A DNA stretch of 64,000 nucleotides from Planctomycetaceae bacterium. GTDB taxonomy: Bacteria; Planctomycetota; Planctomycetia; Planctomycetales; Planctomycetaceae. The stretch spans positions 1,364,001 to 1,428,000 of the forward strand of contig CP051247.1 of assembly GCA_017795105.1 (NCBI GenBank). The letters run 5' to 3'. A model generated the notes under the pieces. It had not been told where the DNA came from. It searched no databases and saw nothing but the letters and a program-made list of their open reading frames with translations. This document shows positions 21,335 to 30,916 of the stretch, piece by piece; positions within the stretch are counted from its first letter, which is position 1; each line of letters opens with the position of its first letter. Made by a program: the position numbers and the translations under genes.

Positions 21335-22642
21335 ATGGCGGAATCGAAGCGAGTCATTGTCATTGGTGGGGGCATTATCGGGCTGGCATCGGCTCATTTT
21401 CTGGCGGAAGCCGGTCAGAAAGTGACCGTGATCGATCGCGGTCAGATCGGAGCGGCCTGCTCGTTTGCGAACTGCGGACTGATCTCGCCGAGTCACGTCT
21501 TTCCGCTGCCAGGTCCGGGAGCAGTTCGCCATGGCATTGCCGCGATGCTCAAAAAGAACGGACCGCTGCGGATCAAACCGGGGTTGAACGTGCGGCTCTG
21601 GTGGTGGTTGACGCAGTTTGGCCTGCACTGCAATCTGCGGGACCGCATGAGCGGCGGGCATGGGCGTCATGCTCTGCTTTCTTACTCCCGCGAGTTCTAC
21701 GTGAACTTCATTCCGGAACGAAAGATCGACTGCGACTTCGAGGCCAATGGCTGCCTGATGGTCCACGGCTCGCAGAAAACCCTCGACGAGTTCGATGAGA
21801 TCAACGCCGTCCTCGACAAAGAGTTCGACATGGGAGCCCAGAAGCTCGTCGGCAATGAACTCGTGGCAAAAGAGCCGGCGATCAAACCGAACACGGCGGC
21901 CGGGGCCTGGTACTACCCACAAGATGCCCATTTGCGACCGAACATGCTGGTCGCGGGCTGGAAGAAGCTGCTTGTCGATGCCGGCGTGGAGTTCATCGAG
22001 TCAACTTCCGTGACGGGCTTCGAAATGAATGGAAAGTCGAAGGCTGGCGGCATTCGGGTGTACAAGTCGCCCGATGCCAAGGTCGAGCGACCAAAGAAGT
22101 TCTCCGGGCAAACTGACTTGCTGGAAGCGGACAGTTTTGTCGTCGCCACGGGATCGTGGACGCCGTTTCTGAATCGGGAACTTGGCTGCAATATCCCGAT
22201 TCAGCCGGGCAAAGGCTATTCGCTGACGATGCAGCGTCCGTCGGTCTGCCCTGAGTTTCCGATGATCTTCGAGAACGAGAAAGTCGCCATCACGCCGATG
22301 GCGAGCGGATATCGCATCGGCTCGACAATGGAGTTCGTCGGCTACAACAACACACTGCAGTCGCAGCGTCTCGGTTTGCTGCGTGAAGGAGCTTCGAAGT
22401 ATCTGCAGGAACCGCTTGGAAAAGCGGTCGAACTCGAATGGTTCGGCTGGCGTCCGATGACGCCGAACGGCTTGCCGCGAATCGACCGCTCACCGCGGTT
22501 CAAGAATGTGGTGGTCGCTGCCGGTCACAACATGATTGGCGTAATGACCGCCCCCGCAACCGGCCTGCTGGTCAGCGAACTAATCACCGGCAAAGAGCCG
22601 ACGCTCGATCCCCGTCCGTACGCGATCCGCCGGGCTTCGTAG
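21335..22642 (+). CDS. FAD-dependent amino-acid oxidase/dehydrogenase (DadA-like)
   Basis: 435 residues. FAD-binding Rossmann motif VIVIGGGIIGLASAHFLAEA at the N-terminus, DAO-family body, the AACSFANCGLISPSHVFPLP segment typical of DadA-type D-amino acid dehydrogenases, and a C-terminal GWRPMTPNGLPRID followed by AAGHNMIGVMTAP, the second FAD-contact region. Substrate is not determined by sequence; D-alanine or another D-amino acid is the usual one. The open frame extends upstream through the repeat, but the ATG at 21335 starts right before the Rossmann strand. Stand-alone gene after hslU. Confidence 0.87.
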   Translation: MAESKRVIVIGGGIIGLASAHFLAEAGQKVTVIDRGQIGAACSFANCGLISPSHVFPLPGPGAVRHGIAAMLKKNGPLRIKPGLNVRLWWWLTQFGLHCNLRDRMSGGHGRHALLSYSREFYVNFIPERKIDCDFEANGCLMVHGSQKTLDEFDEINAVLDKEFDMGAQKLVGNELVAKEPAIKPNTAAGAWYYPQDAHLRPNMLVAGWKKLLVDAGVEFIESTSVTGFEMNGKSKAGGIRVYKSPDAKVERPKKFSGQTDLLEADSFVVATGSWTPFLNRELGCNIPIQPGKGYSLTMQRPSVCPEFPMIFENEKVAITPMASGYRIGSTMEFVGYNNTLQSQRLGLLREGASKYLQEPLGKAVELEWFGWRPMTPNGLPRIDRSPRFKNVVVAAGHNMIGVMTAPATGLLVSELITGKEPTLDPRPYAIRRAS

Positions 22643-22696
22643 AAAAGTAGGGTGCGTCTACCACAGTAGACCTCTCCACCCTGCCATTGACTTCCT

Positions 22697-22768
22697 AACC
22701 CGATGCGTCAGCGAGGGAGATGGACTTCGTTCGCGCAATCAGCGCTCGCTCACGCTTCGGGTTGGGAT
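22697..22768. repeat. Family 5 inverted repeat pair
   Basis: Left arm AACCCGATGCGTCAGCGAGG (from 22697) and right arm whose complement reads AACCCGAAGCGTGAGCGAG (22743-22763) are in inverted orientation, about 70 bp overall. A partial copy of the same family (CCCAACCCGAAGCGT) occurs near 39007. Lies in the 155-bp gap between two convergent genes. Confidence 0.65.
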
Positions 22769-22797
22769 TTGGAGTGGCTCTCGATGCAGAGTCCCAA

Positions 22798-23226
22798 TTA
22801 AGCGTTGGCGGTTACCTGGCCGCTGGTGTATTCGGCCACGGTCTCTTCGCCGAAGAGTTTCGCCATCGCACTGCGTGCCTGTGGATTCTCGCCTTGTTCC
22901 CCCTGCAGGCTGTCCATCCAGAAAGCAGGATCGACGAAGAGCAGTTCGACGGCGGGAAGTTCGAGTTTGACCGCCAGCGATTCGATGAACTTCACCTCCG
23001 CCGGGGTGAGCCCGTGTTCCCGGGCCAGCGTTGTGAGCAACGGTTCATTCTGCTGCTGTTCGGCCGGATTGGGGGTCCGCATCAAACGTTCGACGACAAA
23101 GATGATGGCTCCGACCGCGGCCAGAATTCCCAGAAAGCTGACCAGAAGAATCACGAAGGTCGTCGAGCCATAGCCGTGGCTGTAACGCGAGATCTCGGAA
23201 AGATTCGCCAGAATGACCAGGTTCAT
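22798..23226 (-). CDS. Hypothetical single-TM protein
   Basis: 142 residues, not recognised. One transmembrane segment (about 24-46, TTFVILLVSFLGILAAVGAI) with a short N-terminus outside and a cytoplasmic C-terminal region that has a helical pattern (LLTTLAREHGLTPAEVKFIESLA), reminiscent of HEAT-linked PilZ-less regulators. It begins nine bases after the stop of the large HEAT-repeat gene and is probably in the same operon, so it may anchor that protein to the membrane; this is inference. Confidence 0.72.
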   Translation of the reverse strand: MNLVILANLSEISRYSHGYGSTTFVILLVSFLGILAAVGAIIFVVERLMRTPNPAEQQQNEPLLTTLAREHGLTPAEVKFIESLAVKLELPAVELLFVDPAFWMDSLQGEQGENPQARSAMAKLFGEETVAEYTSGQVTANA

Positions 23227-23235
23227 GACCGTACC

Positions 23236-24843
23236 TCAGGAACTTTCTGCATTTGGGGAGGATCCCGCCAGTTGCTGGTTGATCTTTGTCAGAGAGGCCA
23301 ACGCGGCTTCCCGAACGCGGGGACTTGAATCGTCCAGCAGCTCCTGCAATCGGAGAGCGACCTGTCGCGTCGGAACATCGGCGAGAATCTCGGCGACAAC
23401 GCGTTTCAAAATCGTGTCGTTGTCTTGAAGAAGTTCGAGGAGAGCTGGCGTCACCTGGGTATGCAAGTGCATGAAGTGAGCCGCCTTCGCTGCTCTCAGC
23501 CGTCGTGTCCGAACCGGATTGGCCATCTCGCGGCACAGCTCCTGGATCGCAAAGGGATTGACCTTGAGCAACAGTTCGGCAAGCTTTGGTCCAGCCGAAG
23601 GCTTCGCCGATTCCGAGAAATCGATTGCCTGCTGAACTTCGAAGCGGCCGAGCGTTTCCCGGGCCTGGTCTTCGACGATCTGGTGGGGACTGTCCAGTCG
23701 ATCGACCAGTTGACGATACTTGTCGGGCAGATTCGTGTCTCGAATCTGGGAAAGCCCCCAGGCTTCGAATTCCGGATTGTCCGAATCAAGTGCATCCAGA
23801 ACGCAGGCGTCGTACTCTTCCTGCCGCAGCATATGTTTAAAGTCGTTCGCCGCTTTTCGAGCCTCTACCGAAGCATGCTGATAGATGCTCTTGGCAAAGG
23901 CCAGCTTCAAAGACCTTGTGAAACAGACGAGCCGCACAAGTTGCACGAGCTGAATATGAAACTCTTCCGGAATCGAGAGCCACAGCTCTGCCGCAGGCTG
24001 CAGCCAGGGGAGTCCGGTCAACAGCTGATAGTTGCGTTCCTGATTGATGTTCACGCGGGTTGGGACGAGACGAATCATCGTCATCTGGAACTCGATATCG
24101 CTCCGGTTCGAAACGATATCAAGAATCTTGGGATGCAGGTATTTCACGGAGAGCGCCCGCGTGAGGAAACGCAGGATGCCCGGGTGTTTCGACTTGGCGA
24201 GCACATCCCAAACCAGCGCCTGCCATTCGGGAGCCGATTCCCGAATCAGATGCCGGGCGACCGGATGTTCGGAATCGGCAAGAATCAGAATCGACTCGAC
24301 GATCGCGTGCGGGCGACGGCACTGCGCAAATGAGTTCAGTTCGACGGACAAATGCTGCAGCATCTTTCCGATGCACTGGTCGGTCACGGTCAGCTTGGCA
24401 TCGCGGGCAGTCATCCGGGTGTCGTAGAGTCGATCCACCAGGGAGCCGAGAACCTGCTCGCCTCGATCGCCGATTTCCCCCGTCGCGCGGCGGAGAAATT
24501 CGAGCACCATCGGAATGTTCTGATACAGCCGGGCGACTTCAATGGCGTCGAGGGCCATCAGGGCCTGCTCCGGATCGCCATGCAGCAGGCATTGCTGCAG
24601 CGGGAAAGTCATGTCACCATCGGCGGTGTTCATCACCTCGAGCACATCCGGGGACAGCTTGCGGATGTGACGAATCAGCTCCATCTTCCCGAGGGAACTG
24701 CCGGACCGCAGAATGGCCCGAGCCGCCGAGTCCCGAATCTTCGGGGAGTCGACCTGAAGAGCATGCACGAACGCCGTCATCGCAGCCGTGGAGCGAGACT
24801 GTTCGAGCAGTCGCATGGTTTTTTCGATGGGTGCATCTGACAT
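23236..24843 (-). CDS. Large HEAT-repeat protein
   Basis: 535 residues without signal peptide or membrane segment, therefore probably cytoplasmic. Helical repeats run throughout, with HEAT-type motifs such as SPKIRDSAARAILRSGSS near the N-terminus and SSPRVREAALASLTKINQQL at the C-terminus; VRTRRLRAAKAAHFM lies between. HEAT scaffolds bind other proteins; no enzymatic motif is visible. The downstream small TM protein is nine bases away. No close family recognised. Confidence 0.8.
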   Translation of the reverse strand: MSDAPIEKTMRLLEQSRSTAAMTAFVHALQVDSPKIRDSAARAILRSGSSLGKMELIRHIRKLSPDVLEVMNTADGDMTFPLQQCLLHGDPEQALMALDAIEVARLYQNIPMVLEFLRRATGEIGDRGEQVLGSLVDRLYDTRMTARDAKLTVTDQCIGKMLQHLSVELNSFAQCRRPHAIVESILILADSEHPVARHLIRESAPEWQALVWDVLAKSKHPGILRFLTRALSVKYLHPKILDIVSNRSDIEFQMTMIRLVPTRVNINQERNYQLLTGLPWLQPAAELWLSIPEEFHIQLVQLVRLVCFTRSLKLAFAKSIYQHASVEARKAANDFKHMLRQEEYDACVLDALDSDNPEFEAWGLSQIRDTNLPDKYRQLVDRLDSPHQIVEDQARETLGRFEVQQAIDFSESAKPSAGPKLAELLLKVNPFAIQELCREMANPVRTRRLRAAKAAHFMHLHTQVTPALLELLQDNDTILKRVVAEILADVPTRQVALRLQELLDDSSPRVREAALASLTKINQQLAGSSPNAESS

Positions 24844-24896
24844 AGGTAATGCCGTTCCCCGGACTCTCGTGCGGCACTTTCAGGAGTGGATATGCA

Positions 24897-24927
24897 AACA
24901 GACTCGCACGCGTGATGCGAGTCTGTT
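24897..24927 (-). terminator. Perfect 12-bp hairpin, probable terminator
   Basis: AACAGACTCGCA (24897-24908) pairs perfectly with TGCGAGTCTGTT (24916-24927) around a seven-base loop. It lies 70 bp past the stop of the Cys-rich HEAT gene. The T-tract on either strand is short (TTTG on the minus strand), so efficiency is uncertain. Confidence 0.65.
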
Positions 24928-24998
24928 CTAAACGACGCTTCCGTGCCTTGGTGCCATCGTGTTCGATTCGGGAAGGCTACGTTGCGGGCCGGAGTTTC

Positions 24999-26135
24999 TC
25001 AGAACGCCATGCCAACAGTCTGCCGGATATTGGGCATGATGAAACTGGTCGAGTCATCTTCCGGCACGTAGCTTCCCTTCTTCTTGTTCTCGATCTTGTT
25101 TTCGTCGTTCTTCTTGTTCGCGGGCGGAGCAGCCTTGCTCTCTTTCGGCTTCTCTTTCTTTTTCTTCTCCGGGGCAACCTCATCCGGTTCCGGGAGGATC
25201 ACCTTCTTCCGGACTTCCTTCTTCGGTTCCTTCGACTTGGGCTCTTCCTTCTCTTCCGGAATCATCTCGCGAACCGCATCGTGAATCGGCTCGGCCGGCA
25301 TGGTCGGAAGTTCGTGCGGCGTGCAGTAGCTGTCGACGCAGCAGTCATCGCAACATCCGCCGACACAGCAGCCATCGTCGCAACATCCCGGCTCACACCC
25401 CGGCAGATATCCGTCGACACAGTAGCCGCCGTTACGGTAAGGAACGGAAAGTCCACAGAGTCGCAGAGCCTGAGCGGCTTCCCGGCGAACCCGCCAGTTT
25501 TCATCGTTGAGAGCACACTTGAGCGTGCAGATGAGCTGACTGTTACAGCAGCAGAGACTTTTTCGGAGCTGATCGCCAATCTCGTCGGCGGCTTCCACGC
25601 GAACGCGAGGCTCGCAGTCTTTCATCGCATAGATGAGAGCACACATCACTTCGGGATAGCACTCGCAGCTGAAGTCGGTTCCGATTCGGTGGATCGCACG
25701 ACAACGGTCGAAAGGCGAACAGGCCGTTTGAGCCTGATAAATCCACTGAGCCAGCGTCTTGCAGCGTTCGCGACGCCAGACATCGATGAACGAATCGAGG
25801 CAGCTGCCCCCGCCGCAACAGGAATCGTCGATGCAGCAGTCATCTTCCGGGCAGCAGAGATCGACGCCGCAGCATTCATCGCCGCAGACGCCGGCAAGCC
25901 AGTGACGCGACCGGCCGATCAGTTCTCCGCGGAACAGCCCGCGACGTTCAATGTCACAGCAGCCATCGCCGCAGCAAACGTCATCGATACAACAGTCGTC
26001 AACGCACGGCTCCTCTACGCACGTTTCGACGCAATCACTCTTCTTCTGCCAGAACTTCCAGTTCCAGCCGGCTTCGACAGGAGCCGACATCGCGAGCAGA
26101 AGGGAGAGAACGGGGATCATCCCCAAGGCTTTCAT
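24999..26135 (-). CDS. Secreted Cys-Cys-rich HEAT-repeat protein
   Basis: 378 residues. Signal peptide at about 1-22 (MKALGMIPVLSLLLAMSAPVEA). Then an extreme run of Cys-Cys pairs spaced by two to four Asp/Gly residues (DCCIDDVCCGDGCCD, DECCGVDLCCPEDDCCIDDS), a HEAT-like domain (about 120-240) with a CCC triplet, a second cluster (CCDDGCCVGGCCDDCC), and a Lys/Glu/Pro-rich tail (about 290-378). At least eleven CC pairs in total. This suggests disulphide cross-linking or metal binding in the envelope; planctomycete walls are rich in Cys proteins. Start set at 26135 because GGAG lies seven bases upstream; in-frame ATGs at 26141 and 26171 are less well placed. Confidence 0.85.
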   Translation of the reverse strand: MKALGMIPVLSLLLAMSAPVEAGWNWKFWQKKSDCVETCVEEPCVDDCCIDDVCCGDGCCDIERRGLFRGELIGRSRHWLAGVCGDECCGVDLCCPEDDCCIDDSCCGGGSCLDSFIDVWRRERCKTLAQWIYQAQTACSPFDRCRAIHRIGTDFSCECYPEVMCALIYAMKDCEPRVRVEAADEIGDQLRKSLCCCNSQLICTLKCALNDENWRVRREAAQALRLCGLSVPYRNGGYCVDGYLPGCEPGCCDDGCCVGGCCDDCCVDSYCTPHELPTMPAEPIHDAVREMIPEEKEEPKSKEPKKEVRKKVILPEPDEVAPEKKKKEKPKESKAAPPANKKNDENKIENKKKGSYVPEDDSTSFIMPNIRQTVGMAF

Positions 26136-26655
26136 GGCCATACTCCAAGTGACTTTGTGTTTAGGGTCCACTCTGGTCGATTCAGAACGCTGAAATCACG
26201 GAGCAGTCGAGAAAGAGGGCTGACAGACGAGGATGCAGTCAGCCTGGCCCAGACGACACGGCTCCAGAAATCGTATCGACCACTCCGAATGGCTGCTTCA
26301 CTTCCACCGGGCGCGGCAGGCATAACCGCTACAGCCGTCACCATGAGAATCGGGAGATTCGCCACGGTGTACAGAAAACGGACGAAACCGAGGCGTTTTC
26401 GCATCCATGTGGTGGACAACCCCAAGTTTCCAGTCGTGTCGATTGCGTGAAGTTTTCCGCCTGTGCACCTCTCGCCGAGGCCCGCTTACCGCAGGATTCG
26501 TTCTTCGATTTCCAGCAGTCGAGCAACCATCGGGATCGATCGTACGGGTTATTCGGATTCTCCGGGACGGGTTACGGGATGAACGAGCCTGATGCGAATG
26601 CTATGATGAAACTGGTCCCTTCCACGTTCCTCCTTGCCTCAGTCGTGTCTCAACC
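26136..26655. other. Divergent intergenic region
   Basis: About 520 bp between the Cys-rich gene (leftward) and the cyclase-like/DUF4159 gene (rightward). Short open frames exist but none looks coding. No repeat family or RNA gene recognised; both promoters should be here. Confidence 0.45.
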
Positions 26656-29070
26656 ATGTTCCGTCGGCATTGCTCACTTCTGATTCTGGTCTGCCTGATA
26701 TCTCAGACCATTTGCAGCCGCCCGGTCTCGGCCCAGGACGATCTCACAGCCGAGAACGTTTTGAAGGCCATCGAACGCGGCCGTCGATTTCTCATCAGTC
26801 AGCAACTCCCCAATGGAAGCTGGCAGGTTGAAGGAACTGGCCCGTACAACACCGGCACGACCAGCCTGATCCTCCTCTCTCTGATGGAAGCCGGGCTGAC
26901 GCCCGACGATCCCGCCATCGACCGTGGCCTGCAGTGGCTCCGCAAACAGGATCCAAGCCTCACCTACGAAGTCGCCCTGATGATCATGGCGCTCACGACC
27001 GCGAAAGAGGGGGCCCGCGACAACCTGCTGATCTTCAACCTGACGCAGAAGCTCGAACGAGGTCAGATGAAAACCGGGCAGGGAGCCGGCGGCTGGGGAT
27101 ACTCCGAGGGGGGCTCCGTTCGTGGCGGCACGCCCGACCGCAGCAACTCGCAGTACGCGATTCTGGGGCTTCGTGATGCCGCCTATTACGGCATTCCGGT
27201 CGATCGAAAAGTCTGGGAGCGGGTGCGGACTTATTGGGTGAACGGGCAACAGGCCGACGGCGGGTGGAACTATCGACAGGATGATGGACAGTCGAGTTAC
27301 GGAAGCATGACGGTCGCCGGCGTCGCCTCTCTCGCCATCGCCGCCACCTTTCTCAAAGATACTGAAGATGCCCATCCGGATGGACGCCCGATCTGCTGTC
27401 AGCCTCCCGAGAAGGACGATGCTCTCGAACGGGGCATCCGCTGGCTTTCGCGACATTTCTCCGTTCAGACCAACCCACTCTCGTCCAACTGGTGGCTCTA
27501 CTACATGTACGGGCTGGAACGAGCCGGCCGTCTGAGTGGACGCCGCTTCTTCGGCACACACGACTGGTATCGTGAAGGCGCCCGCGCCCTGCTGGCCAGA
27601 CAGTCGAAACGGGATGGTTCCTGGCGAGGCCAGGGTGGGATGGAAACCAATCCGCTGCTCGGAACGCCTTTGGCCCTGCTGTTTCTGTCGAAGGGACTGG
27701 CCCCCGTTCTGATTAACAAGGTCAAACTCGGCCCCCGTGATCCCGACGATCCCGAAATGGTCATCGGCGAGATCTGGAATCGGCACCCCAAAGACGTTCG
27801 CAATCTGGTGGAGCACATCAGCTCTCTGCCGAAGTGGCCCAAACTGCTGACATGGCAGACGGTCGATTTCGACAAAGCCGTCACCAATAACAACGTGCAG
27901 GAACTGCTGCAGGCTCCGATTCTGTTCATTACAACCGATGAGGATCTCTCCCAGCTAATGACGGACGAACACGTCGATCTGCTGCGGGACTTCTTGACCA
28001 ACGGCGGCTTCATGTTTCTGTCGCGAGGCTGCGAAAGTGCGGCCTTCGAAGACGGGTTACAAAAACTGATTTCCCGTCTCTACCCGGACGGAACTACGCA
28101 GCTGATGCCGCTTGCCGACACGCATCCGGTCTACCGCAGTGAATACCTGCTCGATCCGAAATCCGTCCAGCTGTTTGGCGTCGATGTTGGCTGTCGGACG
28201 GCGATCATCTACTCACCCGAAGATCTCGGCTGCCTCTGGGACAAGCGGATGGTCATCGAACCGCCCGACCGGCGCCAGGATATCAAGACCGCCATCGCCC
28301 GGGCTCTCCGCATCGGAGTGAATGTGGTCGCCTATGTCACGGGCCGCGAACCTCCCAACAAACTCGACGAACAGCAGATTGTCGGTAAAGATGAAGACCG
28401 CGACACACTGCGCGGGATTCTCAGCATCGCCAAACTGCGACATACCGGCGACTGGGATGCGGCTCCGAATGCCGTGAAGAAGCTGCTGCTGACGCTGGAG
28501 AAATCGTTCGGCGTCGTGGCCGGTTCGTCGCCCTACAAGATCCCGGCTGGCAACCCCGAGTTGTACCGCCACACCATGCTCTACATGCACGGTCAGCGAA
28601 ACTTCGAGCTCTCTCCGGACGAGATTCGCAATGTGCGAAAGTATCTCGAAAACGGCGGTGTTCTCTTCGCCGATGCCTGTTGTGGGGCCCCGAAGTTCGA
28701 CGCCAGTTTTCGCGAGCTGATGGGGCGAATGTTCCCCGACATCCCTCTGGAACGAATCCCGGTCGAACACGAACTCTTCTCCCAGGAGATCGGCCACAAC
28801 CTCGATTCCGTCACGCGTCGGGTTCCAGCCGACGATAATCCGAACCAGCCCCTCAAACCTGTCGAACGTCAGGGACCGCCGTTTCTGGAAGGCATCAAAA
28901 TCGATGGCCGCTACGCCCTGATCTACAGCAAGTACGATATTTCCTGTGCCCTCGAAAAGCAGACGTCTCTCTCCTGCATCGGCTACACCACCGACGATGC
29001 TGCCCGGATCGCGACGAATGTCGTCCTGTACTCCGTGCTTCAGGATGTCCTGCCCGCTGGCGACGAGTAA
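26656..29070 (+). CDS. Secreted terpene-cyclase-like repeat protein with two DUF4159 domains
   Basis: 804 residues. Signal peptide at about 1-26. Residues 30-370 contain prenyltransferase/squalene-oxidase-type repeats (GRRFLISQQLPNGSWQVEG, YWVNGQQADGGWNYRQDD, LLARQSKRDGSWRGQGGMET), the alpha/alpha toroid used by cyclases and complement-like proteins. No DxDD or QxxDGSW catalytic set is complete, so it is probably a binding protein. The C-terminal half has two related DUF4159 modules, roughly 395-535 and 580-790, ending respectively in CRTAIIYSPEDLGCLWDK and GRYALIYSKYDISCALEKQ. DUF4159 has no known function. It is followed 17 bp later by a propeller-cytochrome gene. Confidence 0.87.
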   Translation: MFRRHCSLLILVCLISQTICSRPVSAQDDLTAENVLKAIERGRRFLISQQLPNGSWQVEGTGPYNTGTTSLILLSLMEAGLTPDDPAIDRGLQWLRKQDPSLTYEVALMIMALTTAKEGARDNLLIFNLTQKLERGQMKTGQGAGGWGYSEGGSVRGGTPDRSNSQYAILGLRDAAYYGIPVDRKVWERVRTYWVNGQQADGGWNYRQDDGQSSYGSMTVAGVASLAIAATFLKDTEDAHPDGRPICCQPPEKDDALERGIRWLSRHFSVQTNPLSSNWWLYYMYGLERAGRLSGRRFFGTHDWYREGARALLARQSKRDGSWRGQGGMETNPLLGTPLALLFLSKGLAPVLINKVKLGPRDPDDPEMVIGEIWNRHPKDVRNLVEHISSLPKWPKLLTWQTVDFDKAVTNNNVQELLQAPILFITTDEDLSQLMTDEHVDLLRDFLTNGGFMFLSRGCESAAFEDGLQKLISRLYPDGTTQLMPLADTHPVYRSEYLLDPKSVQLFGVDVGCRTAIIYSPEDLGCLWDKRMVIEPPDRRQDIKTAIARALRIGVNVVAYVTGREPPNKLDEQQIVGKDEDRDTLRGILSIAKLRHTGDWDAAPNAVKKLLLTLEKSFGVVAGSSPYKIPAGNPELYRHTMLYMHGQRNFELSPDEIRNVRKYLENGGVLFADACCGAPKFDASFRELMGRMFPDIPLERIPVEHELFSQEIGHNLDSVTRRVPADDNPNQPLKPVERQGPPFLEGIKIDGRYALIYSKYDISCALEKQTSLSCIGYTTDDAARIATNVVLYSVLQDVLPAGDE

Positions 29071-29087
29071 GAGTATTCAGTTCTCCC

Positions 29088-30887
29088 ATGCGAACGTTTT
29101 CCCTTCAATTCCGGCTCGACAGGACAGCCATCACCGCAGCGTTGCTGGTTGCTCTAACGGGTCTGTTCCTCAAATCGCCGCTCCAGGCCGACACCCGCGT
29201 TCGCCCTCGCGCAGTGGCTCTGTCGCCGGATGGCAATCATGTCGGCACCGCCAACCGCGTCGCTGGCACGGTGGCTGTGGCCACCGTCGAGCCGTTCCAG
29301 CGAGTCGCCGAACTGGAAGTCGGCAGCGAACCGATGGACGTCCTCTGGATCAACGAGTCCGCACTGGCGGTCTCGGTCCATCGCGATCGCACCGTGCAAC
29401 TGCTGACGTACAACAAAGGTCAACTGCAACGAGAGAGAACGATCTCCGTCTCAGCCTGTCCAGTCGGAATGGTGCTCGCTCAAGAGGCGCAGGAGCTGAT
29501 TGTCGCCGTGCAGCATCCTGATGCCGTCCTTGCGATCGACCTCAAGTCGGGAAAGATCACACGACGCTACGAGACCGGCAGCTATCCGCGTTATCTCTGC
29601 CTTTCGCCGGATGAAGACTGGTTCTGTGTAACATCCGAGCTGCCCGGTGCTCTGACGACGTACAATCGCGAATCGGGAGAGGTTCTCAGTCGTCAGATCG
29701 CTCATCAGACCGCGTTCAATCTCGGCCAGCCGACGCTGCTGGAGGATCAGTTTGTCGTCGTGCCGATCACGATCAACCGAGACTTCCCGGTTACCGAAGG
29801 CAACATTGCCCGCGGCTGGGTCGTCAACAATCGACTCACGCGTTTCCGTGTCCCGCATGGACCGGCTCTCGAACAGCGACAGATGAGTCTCGACATGAAG
29901 GGCCACGGCTCAGCCGATCTGACATCAACCGGACTCAGCCCCGACGGACAGCAGCTCCTCGTCACTGCCAGCGGAGTTCACGAACTGATTGTTCTGAACC
30001 GTAACTCCCTCGAATGGCCGACCTCGGAGCCACACGATTTCGCGTCGCATCAGTTGAGCGAATCCGATGAGACCATGCAGCGGATTCCTCTTACCGGCCG
30101 CCCGATCGATCTCGTCTTTCTCGATGACACGACCGTGCTGGTCGCCAGCGAAATTGATGATCGTCTGCAGAAAGTCGACCTGCAGACCGGCCAGATTCTC
30201 GCCGAACTGCTGCTGGCCGATTCGACGCATGAATCCCAAATCGCTCAGGGCGAACGCATCTTCTTCGACGGTCGTCGCTCCCGCGACGGCTGGATGAGTT
30301 GTCACACCTGCCACTTCGACGGACACACGTCCGGGCAGGTCTTCGACACCTTCAACGATGCGACTTACGACACCAAGAAGCTCACCCTATCGCTGCACGA
30401 TGTCGCCAACACCGAGCCCTGGACGTGGCACGGCTGGCAGCCGGATCTGACTGATTCCATGACGAAGTCGCTCCGCGATACCATGCACGGCTCCACGGTT
30501 CCGACCGATGATGATGCCCGGGCCCTCGCCGCCTATCTCGGCACGCTGACGCTGCTTTCTGCTACACCTGATGTGGACGATGCCGACCTGAAAGCTGGTC
30601 GTGAACTTTTCTACGGCAAGGCGGGCTGCATCTCCTGTCACGAGGAACCGAACTACGAATCGTCCGGCCGCTTCTCGGTCAGTCGTCTCGAAAGCCATTC
30701 GATTTATCAGGTTTTGAATCCCCCTCCCCTGCGGGGAGTTTCCTCACGGCGGCGTTTTCTGCATCATGGGTACGCACACTCGATCGATCAGGTGCTGCGA
30801 CTGTACCATCGCCCGGCTGACACCACGGGGGCCGACCTCACGGAAACCGAACGCCGGCAACTGATCACCTTCCTGTCCGCGCTCTGA
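29088..30887 (+). CDS. Secreted beta-propeller/di-haem cytochrome c protein
   Basis: 599 residues. Signal peptide at about 1-34. An N-terminal YVTN-type propeller (about 40-375) with repeats such as VALSPDGNHVGTANRVAGTV and YPRYLCLSPDEDWFCVTSEL. The C-terminal part is cytochrome-like with two haem sites: C405-x-x-C408-H409 and C514-x-x-C517-H518, the arrangement of di-haem peroxidase (MauG/CcpA)-like domains. Probably a periplasmic redox or electron-transfer protein; the substrate is unknown. It is 17 bp after the DUF4159 gene and 29 bp before nagA-like, so the three may be one transcript. Confidence 0.88.
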   Translation: MRTFSLQFRLDRTAITAALLVALTGLFLKSPLQADTRVRPRAVALSPDGNHVGTANRVAGTVAVATVEPFQRVAELEVGSEPMDVLWINESALAVSVHRDRTVQLLTYNKGQLQRERTISVSACPVGMVLAQEAQELIVAVQHPDAVLAIDLKSGKITRRYETGSYPRYLCLSPDEDWFCVTSELPGALTTYNRESGEVLSRQIAHQTAFNLGQPTLLEDQFVVVPITINRDFPVTEGNIARGWVVNNRLTRFRVPHGPALEQRQMSLDMKGHGSADLTSTGLSPDGQQLLVTASGVHELIVLNRNSLEWPTSEPHDFASHQLSESDETMQRIPLTGRPIDLVFLDDTTVLVASEIDDRLQKVDLQTGQILAELLLADSTHESQIAQGERIFFDGRRSRDGWMSCHTCHFDGHTSGQVFDTFNDATYDTKKLTLSLHDVANTEPWTWHGWQPDLTDSMTKSLRDTMHGSTVPTDDDARALAAYLGTLTLLSATPDVDDADLKAGRELFYGKAGCISCHEEPNYESSGRFSVSRLESHSIYQVLNPPPLRGVSSRRRFLHHGYAHSIDQVLRLYHRPADTTGADLTETERRQLITFLSAL

Positions 30888-30916
30888 CGACCTTCCTCAA
30901 CTACTGCGGAGTTTTC

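Noticed and set aside
24849..26450. 533-codon open frame opposite the Cys-rich gene
   Set aside because: Translation is rich in Ala/Thr/Val in a pattern that mirrors the CC/Asp codons of the other strand. The minus strand has signal peptide, ribosome site and HEAT motifs.
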